Shown here: in pieces, positions 1 to 6,984 of the stretch | How positions within the stretch are numbered: position 1 is the stretch's first letter | How the letters are laid out: the number at the start of each line of letters is the position of its first letter | Assembly (NCBI GenBank): GCA_013821585.1 | Contig: JACDGO010000105.1 | Coordinates: 1 to 6,984 of the forward strand | Direction: 5' to 3' | Origin: Sphingomonadaceae bacterium | GTDB lineage: Bacteria > Pseudomonadota > Alphaproteobacteria > Sphingomonadales > Sphingomonadaceae | DNA length: 6,984 bases | Program-made: the position numbers and the translations under genes | Notes under the pieces: model-generated | What the model saw: the letters and a program-made list of their open reading frames with translations, nothing else | The model's database searches: none | Told to the model about the DNA's origin: nothing

Positions 1-431
1 GCGTAGCGGTCGCGGCGGTCGAGATGCCCGCGACCGGCGACGCGGCGGAGGACGCCTACACCTATGGCTATCGCCTCTACGCGGCGAAACTCTATCCCGA
101 GGCGCAGGCCAAGCTGAAGGAGTTCGTCGCCAAATATCCCAGACACAAACGCGCCAGCTTCGCGCAGAACCTCCTCGGCCGCGCCTATCTCGACGAGGGC
201 AAGCCCGCGCTGGCGAGCGTCGCCTTCTACGACAATTACCAGAAGATGCCGAAAGGCGAGCGCGCGCCCGAAAGCCTCTACTGGCTGGGTCAGTCGCTGA
301 CGCGCCTCAACAAGCTGCCCGATGCGTGCAAGGTCTATGACGAGCTGCGCGACGTTTATGCGGCGACGATGCCGTCCGATCTCAAGGCGAAAGCGACAAG
401 AGGCCGTGCCGACGCCAAATGCGCCGCCTGA
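1..431 (+). CDS. cpoB: Cell division coordinator CpoB / Tol-Pal system protein YbgF, C-terminal part (5' end outside window)
   Basis: The frame is open from the left edge (first whole codon at base 3) to TGA at 429-431, so this is the C-terminal part of a longer gene. The visible protein is made of tetratricopeptide repeats: a GYRLYAAKLYPEAQ helix pair, then LLGRAYLDEGKPALASVAFY, then ESLYWLGQSLTRLNKLPDAC. The pattern YxxGYxLYxxxxYxEAxxxLxxFVxxYPxH followed by GRAYLDEGKP is characteristic of the YbgF/CpoB C-terminal domain. In E. coli this periplasmic protein links the Tol-Pal machine to peptidoglycan synthesis at the constriction site. The N-terminal signal peptide and coiled coil of the family would lie upstream and are not seen. 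An ATG at 24 is internal, because family similarity runs right from there and the frame continues upstream. The gene is followed by tilS with a 26-base overlap, and tol-pal genes are expected to the left. The family call is confident; the septal role here is inferred from E. coli. Confidence 0.9.
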   Translation, partial: VAVAAVEMPATGDAAEDAYTYGYRLYAAKLYPEAQAKLKEFVAKYPRHKRASFAQNLLGRAYLDEGKPALASVAFYDNYQKMPKGERAPESLYWLGQSLTRLNKLPDACKVYDELRDVYAATMPSDLKAKATRGRADAKCAA

Positions 432-1374
432 CGCGCTTTCGGAGCGATTCCGCCGCGACCTGACCGTGCTGCTCGGCGGCGCGCCCGCCGACCGGCTGGC
501 GCTTGCCGTCTCGGGCGGACCCGACAGCCTCGCGCTGTTGCTCCTCGCGCACGCATCCTTTCCGGGCCATGTTGAGGCGGCGACGGTCGATCACCGGCTG
601 CGCGCCGAATCGGGGGCGGAAGCGGCGTTCGTCGCAAGCGTCTGCGCATCGCTCGACGTGCGCCACGAGACGCTGACAATCGATCCGCTGCCGCCGGGCA
701 ATGTCTCGGCGAACGCGCGCGAGGCGCGCTATGGAGCGCTCGGCGGCTGGATGGAGCGGCGCGGCCTCGACTGGCTGCTGACCGCGCACCACGCCGACGA
801 CCAGCTCGAAACGATGATCATGCGCTTCAACCGGGGATCGGGCGTCGCCGGCCTCGCCGGCGTTCGCCGACGGCAAGGCGTTATCCTGCGCCCTTTGCTT
901 CGCTGGCGGCGCGGCGAGATGCACGCGGTCGTTGCCGACGCGGGCCTGACGCCGGTCGAAGACCCGAGCAACAGCGACGACCGCTACGATCGCGCGCGGC
1001 TGCGCAAAGCGCTGGCCGGCGCGGACTGGCTCGACCCGCTGGCAGCGAGCGACGCCGCCGCGACGCTCGCTGCCGCCGATGACGCACTGATCTGGATGGC
1101 TGATCAGCTTGCCGCGGGCCTGATCTCTTCGTGCGCCAGCGGCGTGACGCTCGATCGCGACCGCGTGGACCTGCCGCCGGAGCTGCTGCGCCGTCTGGTG
1201 CTGCGGGCGATGGCGCGGGTCGATCCCGACTTCACGACACGCGGTCCCGAACTCACCCGCTTCGTCCGGTCGCTCGACGCGGGGCGGCCCGCGACGCTTG
1301 CCGGAATCGCCGCCCGACCAGCCGCCGACGGCTGGCATTTCGCGCCCGCGCCGCCGCGCCGAGCGCCCGTCTGA
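406..1374 (+). CDS. tilS: tRNA(Ile)-lysidine synthetase TilS
   Basis: This cytoplasmic N-type ATP pyrophosphatase joins lysine to C34 of the CAU anticodon of tRNA-Ile2, which changes both its decoding (AUA) and its charging identity. The 322-residue product has the PP-loop SGGPDS at residues 36-41, VDHRLR at 61-66, the [10 protein letters not shown] motif at 127-136, and a later [19 protein letters not shown] segment typical of the family. It is shorter than E. coli TilS (about 430 residues), so the C-terminal tRNA-binding part is reduced. I chose GTG at 406 because it gives a short N-terminal helix ([15 protein letters not shown]) before the PP-loop and no in-frame ATG lies between it and the motif. 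A start at 322 would add an Arg-rich stretch that is just cpoB read out of frame. The purine-rich AAGAGG at 398-403 is only 2 bases from the GTG, so translation may depend on coupling to cpoB. GTG at 466 is a less likely alternative. The function is secure; the start is moderately so. Confidence 0.95.
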   Translation: MPTPNAPPDALSERFRRDLTVLLGGAPADRLALAVSGGPDSLALLLLAHASFPGHVEAATVDHRLRAESGAEAAFVASVCASLDVRHETLTIDPLPPGNVSANAREARYGALGGWMERRGLDWLLTAHHADDQLETMIMRFNRGSGVAGLAGVRRRQGVILRPLLRWRRGEMHAVVADAGLTPVEDPSNSDDRYDRARLRKALAGADWLDPLAASDAAATLAAADDALIWMADQLAAGLISSCASGVTLDRDRVDLPPELLRRLVLRAMARVDPDFTTRGPELTRFVRSLDAGRPATLAGIAARPAADGWHFAPAPPRRAPV

Positions 1375-1384
1375 ACGCTGTTCC

Positions 1385-1414
1385 ATTGTCATTAAGGTGA
1401 ATCGGCTTATCTTG
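1385..1414 (+). promoter_or_regulatory. Candidate ftsH promoter, heat-shock (sigma-32) type in alphaproteobacterial form, or weak sigma-70
   Basis: The 64-base gap between tilS and ftsH is locally AT-richer than its surroundings. ATTG at 1385-1388, a 17-base spacer and CTTATCTTG at 1406-1414 fit the published alphaproteobacterial heat-shock pattern CTTG-N17/18-CYTATNTNNG, with one mismatch in the -35 element and a misplaced final G. The same bases can be read as a sigma-70 pair, TTGTCA (1386-1391), 16 bases, TATCTT (1408-1413). ftsH is a known heat-shock gene in several proteobacteria, which favours the first reading. Transcription would begin near 1420, leaving a leader of about 20 bases. 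The assignment rests on pattern matching only. Confidence 0.45.
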
Positions 1415-1438
1415 TGCGCCTGTGAAGGCAGGATGCGC

Positions 1439-3379
<1,941 letters not shown>

Positions 3380-3389
3380 CCCTCTCCGG

Positions 3390-4247
3390 CTAGCCGGTGC
3401 TCAGCGGCACCAGCACCTCGTTGCGCCGGAACGGTCCCGGCATCATCGGCGAATTGTAGAACGCGTGCTCGGCCTTTGCTTCCGAAGGCAGGCTCTTGAG
3501 CTGCAACCACGAGCGCAGCGCGCCTTCCTTCTCGCCCAGCGCAGCGTCGTTGGCGCGGCCCGAGAAGCGCACAGCCGCCATCCGCCGCGGCGGCTCGCTC
3601 GCCAGCGTCACGCCCGTGGGTGGCGCCGGCAGGTCGGCGCGCGCGGTGCCGAGCGGCATGATGAAGCGCGTCCGCCACCCCTGCGCGCCACCACCGTCGG
3701 ACAGCACCGGCGCGGTCATCGCCAGCTTCGCGCCGCTGCGCGACTTGGCGAAGAGATAGTCGGCGAGCGTGCGAAAGCCCCGGTCGAGCGCGGCGTCGCG
3801 CGGACCCCGCGCCTCGGTCGCCGCCGTCACCAGCGCCGGATATTCGCGCACCTCGAAATCGCCGTCGCGCTCGACCACTATGTATTCGGGCTGATCGGCC
3901 TTCGACGCGCGCCACAGGAACAACGCCGCGCCCGCCGCCGCGAGGATGCCGCCCGTCCCCGCTGCGACCGCTACCGCCTGACGCGTCGTCACCTGCGGCA
4001 CCGGGATCGCCGCGCGCGCCGCCTTCGGCTTGGCCGCCAGGGCGCTGAGCTTGGCGGAACGCGTGGTGACCTTGGGCTTCGCGACGGGCGCTTTGCGCTT
4101 GGCGGGGGCGCGCGTCGCTTTCGGCGCGGCGGCGGGCTTGACAGGCTTCGCTTCGCTCGGCGTTGCGGCCGCGGGCTTGGCGGCGGGCGCCTTGCGCTTT
4201 GTCACGCCCGTGCGCTTCGCGGCAGGTTTCCGGGTCGTCGTCGCCAT
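3390..4247 (-). CDS. SOUL family heme-binding-type protein with a histone-H1-like basic tail and one membrane helix
   Basis: The 285-residue product has three parts. Residues 1-80 are Lys/Ala/Pro-rich with about 22 Lys or Arg and a single acidic residue, resembling histone H1 or AlgP-type tails. It contains two similar units, KRKAPAAKP (17-25) and KRKAPVAKP (50-58). Residues about 91-112 form one hydrophobic helix (VAVAAGTGGILAAAGAALFLW). Residues 119-285 match the SOUL/HEBP family: YIVVERDGDFEVREYPA, a GFRTLADYLFAK segment, KLAMTAPV, and the terminal YNSPMMPGPFRRNEVLVPL. SOUL proteins bind heme or tetrapyrroles in eukaryotes; bacterial roles are mostly unknown. By the positive-inside rule the basic tail should be cytoplasmic and the SOUL domain periplasmic. 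Three ATG codons lie in a row; the third (4245-4247) is chosen because AAGGAG ends 6 bases before it. The gene is 51 bases downstream of the alkene reductase on the same strand and converges with ftsH. Family call is firm; heme binding and tail function are unproven. Confidence 0.9.
   Translation of the reverse strand: MATTTRKPAAKRTGVTKRKAPAAKPAAATPSEAKPVKPAAAPKATRAPAKRKAPVAKPKVTTRSAKLSALAAKPKAARAAIPVPQVTTRQAVAVAAGTGGILAAAGAALFLWRASKADQPEYIVVERDGDFEVREYPALVTAATEARGPRDAALDRGFRTLADYLFAKSRSGAKLAMTAPVLSDGGGAQGWRTRFIMPLGTARADLPAPPTGVTLASEPPRRMAAVRFSGRANDAALGEKEGALRSWLQLKSLPSEAKAEHAFYNSPMMPGPFRRNEVLVPLSTG
4074..4199 (-). repeat. Diverged direct repeat in the basic tail of the SOUL gene
   Basis: The 27-base segments 4074-4100 and 4173-4199 differ at only three positions and lie exactly 99 bases (33 codons) apart. 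They encode KRKAPVAKP and KRKAPAAKP. Beyond them the two 33-residue blocks are only loosely alike (for example PKATRA against PKAARA, one residue out of register). This suggests an old internal duplication, or selection on a short basic motif in low-complexity sequence. Confidence 0.65.
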
Positions 4248-4253
4248 CATCAT

Positions 4254-4259
4254 CTCCTT
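4254..4259 (-). promoter_or_regulatory. Ribosome binding site AAGGAG deciding the SOUL gene start
   Basis: On the minus strand AAGGAG is followed directly by ATG ATG ATG GCG. The spacing is 0, 3 or 6 bases to the three ATGs. Only 6 is close to the usual range, so translation should start at the third (4245-4247) and the protein at Met-Ala-Thr. An upstream ATG at 4271 would have to ignore this site. Confidence 0.7.
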
Positions 4260-4298
4260 GTTCCTGGACAAAAAGCGCGAGCGGGCATGACGGTTCCG

Positions 4299-5384
4299 TT
4301 ATGACCCGGCGGCGGCGACCGGGTAATCGATGTAGCCATCGTCGCCGTTCGAATACCAGGTCGCCATCACCGCCTCGTTGACCGGCAGCCCTTCGGCATA
4401 GCGTCGCGGAAGATCGGGATTGGCAAGGAAAGTGCGCCCGAAGCTTATCGCGTCGGCGACGCCCTGGTCGAGCGCGGCCTGCCCCTTTGCCGCATCGTAA
4501 TCCGAATTGAGCACGAGCGGTCCGGGAAACACCTTGCGGATCGCGGGAGACAGGCGCGGCACGTCGGTGCTGCCGAAAGTTCCGGTGGCATCGGGCTCGC
4601 GCAACTCGAGAAAAGCGATCCCGTGGCCCGCGAGCATCGCCGCGGCGGCGGTGAACAGCGGCTCGGGGTCGCTGTCGTCGACGCCCTGGCTGTCGCCATT
4701 GGGCGACAGGCGCACCGCCGTCCTCCCGGCGCCCGCGACCTCGATCAATGCAGCCGTGACTTCGCCGAGGAGGCGGATGCGGTTCGAAATCGGCCCGCCA
4801 TAGGAATCGTCGCGAAAATTCGAATTGTCGCGCAGGAACTGGTCGATCAGATAGCCGTTCGCCGAATGGAGCTGGATTCCGTCGAACCCGGCCGCGAGCG
4901 CGTTCCTCGCGGCGTTGCGGTAGTCGTCGAGCAGGCGCGGAATTTCGTCGAGGCGCAGCGCGCACGCCCGATCATATTCGATCCGCCCCTCATAAGTATG
5001 CGCCTTGTACGGTGCGCGCGTCGCCGAGGACGAAACCGGAGCCTCGCCGCCGAGATAGCTCGAATGGACGAGACGGCCCATGTGCCAGAGCTGGGCGAAG
5101 ATGCGCCCGCCCGCGTCGTGGACCGCCCCGGTCACGGGCTTCCACGCTTCCACTTGCTCGGCGCTCCACAAGCCCGGCGCGTGCGGCCAGCCGAGTCCTT
5201 CGCGGCTGATCCCCGTTGCTTCGCTCAGGATCAGCCCCGCCGACGCGCGCTGCGCATAATAGGTCGCCATGCGCGGCGTCGGCACGAAGTCGCGCGTCGC
5301 GCGCCCGCGCGTCAGCGGCGCCATCAACACGCGGTTGGGCGCACGGACGCTTCCGAGCTGAATGGGGTCGAACAATGAGGGCAC
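4299..5384 (-). CDS. Alkene reductase, Old Yellow Enzyme family (NemA-like FMN oxidoreductase)
   Basis: This cytoplasmic FMN enzyme of the OYE family reduces activated C=C bonds (enones, maleimides and sometimes nitro compounds or nitrate esters) with NAD(P)H; the natural substrate is unknown. The 361-residue product has the usual family length. Visible motifs are the flavin-binding N-terminus (PNRVLMAPLTRGRA, 16-29), YYAQRASAGLILSEAT (42-57), QLWHMGR (98-104) and the active site HSANGYLIDQFLRD (173-186). In the active site H173 and N176 are the substrate-binding pair and Y178 the likely proton donor. Then come DDSYGGPISNR (192-202), RLSP (225-228), the phosphate-binding FGR (315-317) and the terminal GYIDYP. 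E. coli NemA has HSAH where this has HSAN, so this enzyme carries the His/Asn pair of yeast OYE1. Start: GTG at 5384 gives VPSLFDPIQLGS, a typical OYE N-terminus, behind AAGGAGG. The gene is divergent from the EamA transporter and upstream of the SOUL gene on the same strand. Confidence 0.94.
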   Translation of the reverse strand: MPSLFDPIQLGSVRAPNRVLMAPLTRGRATRDFVPTPRMATYYAQRASAGLILSEATGISREGLGWPHAPGLWSAEQVEAWKPVTGAVHDAGGRIFAQLWHMGRLVHSSYLGGEAPVSSSATRAPYKAHTYEGRIEYDRACALRLDEIPRLLDDYRNAARNALAAGFDGIQLHSANGYLIDQFLRDNSNFRDDSYGGPISNRIRLLGEVTAALIEVAGAGRTAVRLSPNGDSQGVDDSDPEPLFTAAAAMLAGHGIAFLELREPDATGTFGSTDVPRLSPAIRKVFPGPLVLNSDYDAAKGQAALDQGVADAISFGRTFLANPDLPRRYAEGLPVNEAVMATWYSNGDDGYIDYPVAAAGS

Positions 5385-5387
5385 GGG

Positions 5388-5401
5388 CTTCCTTCCTCCT
5401 T
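5388..5401 (-). promoter_or_regulatory. Tandem Shine-Dalgarno sequences supporting the GTG start of the alkene reductase
   Basis: On the minus strand AAGGAGG (5395-5401) is followed by AAGGAAG (5388-5394). The first is 10 bases from the GTG at 5382-5384 and the second only 3 bases, so the first is probably the working site. There is no ATG nearby that would begin the conserved domain, so these sites settle the start at GTG. Confidence 0.65.
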
Positions 5402-5426
5402 GGGTTCGGGCGCGATATGGGGCGGG

Positions 5427-6347
5427 ATGGCCGACGCGACCACCCAAGAAACCCTTGTCACGCCCCAAGCGCCGCCGCGCTTCGCGCTCGCTTCGCTCCT
5501 CGCCGCGAACGCGCTGCTCGCGCTGGGGCCGCTGTTCGTGCGGATGAGCGACGTCGGACCGGTCGCCGCCGCCTTCTGGCGGATGGGACTCGCGCTGCCG
5601 CTGATCGCGCTGATGGCGCGGCTGCTCCCGCACCGCCCGTCGCGGATCGGGCGCGGGCTCGCGATCGTCATCGCGCTATCGGGCGTTCTGTTCGCCGCCG
5701 ATCTCGCCAGCTGGCATCTCGGCATCGTGCGGACCAAGATGGCGAACGCGACCCTGTTCGGAAATTCGGCGAGTCTAATCTATCCCGTCTACGGCTTCCT
5801 CGCCGCGCGCGCCTGGCCCAGCCGGATGCAGGGGATCGCGTTGCTGCTCGCCGCGGCGGGAGCGGCGCTGCTGATGGGGCGGAGCGCCGAACTCAGCCCC
5901 GAGCATCTTTTGGGCGACTTGCTCAGCCTGCTCGCGGGCATGTTCTACGCCGCCTATTTCGTCGCCATCGCGCGGGCGCGGGAGACGCTGAGTCCGCTGC
6001 CGCTGCTCGCCGCATCGACGCTGGCGAGCGTGGCCCCACTGCTCGCGCTGGCGTGGGCGATGGGCGATCGCATCCTGCCCGGCGACTGGACGCCGCTCCT
6101 GGCGCTCGCGATCGGCAGCCAGGTCATCGGCCAAGGGCTGATGGTCTATGCCCTCGGCCGCATGAGTCCGCTCGTCATCGGCCTCGCGCTGCTGACGCAA
6201 CCAGTCGTCGCGGCAAGCGTCGGCTGGCTGATCTACGGCGAAGGGCTCGGCGCGCTCGATTTCGCCGGAGCGGCGATGATCGGGCTGGCGCTCGTGCTCG
6301 TGCGCCAGCCCGAAAAGAGGCTTAGCGCGGCAGGTAGAACTGCGTGA
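5427..6347 (+). CDS. DMT superfamily (EamA domain) transporter
   Basis: The 306-residue product is an inner-membrane carrier with about ten hydrophobic helices in two EamA-type halves. The first helices fall at about 20-38 and 44-67. The first half contains the recognisable block DLASWHLGIVRTKMANATL (92-110), found in one subgroup of these transporters, followed by SLIYPVYGFLAAR. The second half begins near LLGDLLSLLAGMFYAAYFVAIARARE and ends with LLTQPVVAASVGWLIYGEGL and a final helix before a short basic tail. EamA proteins usually export amino acids, metabolites or drugs, and the substrate cannot be read from sequence. ATG 5427 is chosen because residues before it are not hydrophobic or conserved; its ribosome site is weak (GGGG/GGCGGG). 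The gene is divergent from the alkene reductase across 42 bases, in which no convincing promoter was seen. Its last 26 bases overlap the end of the convergent PuuD-like gene. Confidence 0.92.
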   Translation: MADATTQETLVTPQAPPRFALASLLAANALLALGPLFVRMSDVGPVAAAFWRMGLALPLIALMARLLPHRPSRIGRGLAIVIALSGVLFAADLASWHLGIVRTKMANATLFGNSASLIYPVYGFLAARAWPSRMQGIALLLAAAGAALLMGRSAELSPEHLLGDLLSLLAGMFYAAYFVAIARARETLSPLPLLAASTLASVAPLLALAWAMGDRILPGDWTPLLALAIGSQVIGQGLMVYALGRMSPLVIGLALLTQPVVAASVGWLIYGEGLGALDFAGAAMIGLALVLVRQPEKRLSAAGRTA

Positions 6348-6912
6348 CCATGCAATAGAGCATCGGAATCGACAGGAGCACGTTGATCCGGGAAAACACC
6401 AGCCCGGTCGTCGCCGCCTTCGCTTTCGCGTCAGCATCGGCCTCGACGAGGCCGAGCACCTTCTTCTGCGCGGGCCAGATCAGGAACCAGACGTTGAACG
6501 CCATGATCAGCGCCAGCCACATCCCCGTGCCGATGACGCGCGATCCCGCGTGAAACGTCAGCGCCTCCACCAGATAAGGGCCGTTGGGGCCGGGCATCCC
6601 CGCGACCGTCGCGCCCGTCAGAACCGTGGCGAGCGCACCCCAGCGGAACCAGAACAGCGCCCTGGGCGCGATATATTTGGTCACGCCGGGCTTCAGCTCG
6701 GCGGGAATGCTGGGCATGGTCGGCGTCTGGACGAAGTTGAAATAATAGAGCAGCCCGATCCACATGATCCCGCAGAGCACATGCACGAAGCGGAACCAGA
6801 CGTTCCAGTAGATGGCGTCCATCACGTTGCCGTGCAGCGCGAACATGAGGATGATGAGCAGCACGACACCCGCGCCGAGCACCGCATTCAGATTGCCGAA
6901 GAATTTCGCCAT
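6322..6912 (-). CDS. Membrane protein resembling the N-terminal membrane domain of urate hydroxylase PuuD
   Basis: The 196-residue product has about five membrane helices (roughly 10-27, 38-61, 86-105, 125-146, 171-190). The stretch VWFRFVHVLCGIMWIGLLYY (38-57), with H44, G48 and W51-I-G, resembles the PuuD membrane domain (DUF989/urate oxidase N-terminal family), as do YIAPRALFWFRWGALAT and HAGSRVIGTGMW (121-132). H44 and H121 are candidate heme or metal ligands, which is inference. Characterised PuuD carries a C-terminal cytochrome c domain (CxxCH); this protein ends at FYLPR and has none, and no purine-catabolism gene is nearby. Urate oxidation should therefore not be assumed. ATG 6912 is chosen because GGGAGGGG (6921-6928) lies 8 bases upstream and a longer frame from 6963 would begin upstream of the likely transcription start. 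The gene is convergent with the EamA gene, overlapping by 26 bases. Membrane nature is certain; family assignment is likely. Confidence 0.8.
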   Translation of the reverse strand: MAKFFGNLNAVLGAGVVLLIILMFALHGNVMDAIYWNVWFRFVHVLCGIMWIGLLYYFNFVQTPTMPSIPAELKPGVTKYIAPRALFWFRWGALATVLTGATVAGMPGPNGPYLVEALTFHAGSRVIGTGMWLALIMAFNVWFLIWPAQKKVLGLVEADADAKAKAATTGLVFSRINVLLSIPMLYCMVTQFYLPR

Positions 6913-6920
6913 GACGCCAG

Positions 6921-6929
6921 CCCCTCCCT
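6921..6929 (-). promoter_or_regulatory. Ribosome binding site of the PuuD-like gene
   Basis: On the minus strand AGGGAGGGG lies 8 bases before ATG 6910-6912. It is the strongest purine-rich site in this leader and supports the shorter start over the upstream in-frame ATG at 6963. Confidence 0.65.
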
Positions 6930-6948
6930 GCACAGATTGACGAGCGGC

Positions 6949-6977
6949 ATGGTAGCAGCGCATTCGGCGCGTGTCAT
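6949..6977 (-). promoter_or_regulatory. Candidate sigma-70 promoter of the PuuD-like gene
   Basis: On the minus strand ATGACA (6972-6977, 5 of 6 to TTGACA) and TACCAT (6949-6954, 4 of 6 to TATAAT) are separated by exactly 17 bases. Transcription would start near 6942, giving a leader of about 30 bases that contains the GGGAGGGG ribosome site. Whether a gene further right reads into this region cannot be seen. Confidence 0.45.
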
Positions 6978-6984
6978 GGCCGAT

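Noticed and set aside
322..405. N-terminal extension of TilS from ATG 322
   Set aside because: It would overlap cpoB by 110 bases and adds an Arg/Cys-rich segment not typical of TilS.
1298..1438. N-terminal extension of FtsH from ATG 1298
   Set aside because: It would run through the end of tilS and the promoter gap, and adds Arg/Pro-rich residues before a start that already matches FtsH.
4248..4298. Intrinsic terminator after the reductase (GC stretch followed by TTTTT on the minus strand)
   Set aside because: The GC stretch before the T-run does not form a stem longer than about 3 bases.
5385..5633. N-terminal extension of the alkene reductase to 5633
   Set aside because: It lies opposite the EamA coding region, is Arg/Gln-rich and lacks OYE features; GTG 5384 has the ribosome site.
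5216..6325. 369-codon plus-strand frame overlapping the EamA gene
   Set aside because: Out-of-frame Arg/Ala-rich translation; the EamA frame has clear membrane helices.
6937..6965. Plus-strand promoter starting with TTGACG at the right edge
   Set aside because: No acceptable -10 element follows at 16-18 bases within the window.

Overview
This is a GC-rich window (roughly two-thirds G+C by eye) in which almost every base is coding. It most likely comes from the chromosome of an alphaproteobacterium of the Sphingomonadales. The basis is the gene order cpoB/ybgF - tilS - ftsH (the 3' end of a tol-pal cluster), an FtsH that reads like sphingomonad FtsH from its N-terminus ([19 protein letters not shown]) onward, and strong G/C third-position bias. 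No RNA genes, insertion sequences, CRISPR arrays or phage genes were seen.

Left block (1-3379, plus strand). It starts with the C-terminal part of the periplasmic TPR protein CpoB/YbgF, cut by the window edge. tilS (tRNA-Ile lysidine synthetase) follows and overlaps it by 26 bases from a GTG start. After a 64-base gap comes a complete ftsH, the membrane AAA+ zinc protease. The gap holds the best promoter candidate in the window. It can be read as a weak sigma-70 promoter, but it fits the alphaproteobacterial heat-shock (sigma-32) pattern better, which suits ftsH. A GANTC site lies in its spacer.

Middle block (3390-5384, minus strand, convergent with ftsH). An Old Yellow Enzyme-type alkene reductase (GTG start) is followed 51 bases downstream by a SOUL-family protein, so the two may be co-transcribed. 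The SOUL protein is the most unusual gene here: a Lys/Ala/Pro-rich, histone-H1-like tail of about 80 residues, then one membrane helix, then the SOUL domain.

Right block (5427-6963). A ten-helix DMT/EamA-family transporter is divergent from the reductase across only 42 bases. It ends in a 26-base tail-to-tail overlap with a minus-strand membrane protein that resembles the N-terminal membrane domain of urate hydroxylase PuuD but lacks the cytochrome c part. A plausible promoter for that gene lies at the right edge.

Functionally the left block is housekeeping (envelope constriction, tRNA decoding, membrane protein quality control). The rest is a set of redox or membrane genes with no obvious shared pathway. 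I did not find a convincing new multi-gene system. The findings worth following up are the H1-like tail/SOUL fusion, the ftsH promoter, and the stand-alone PuuD-like membrane domain.
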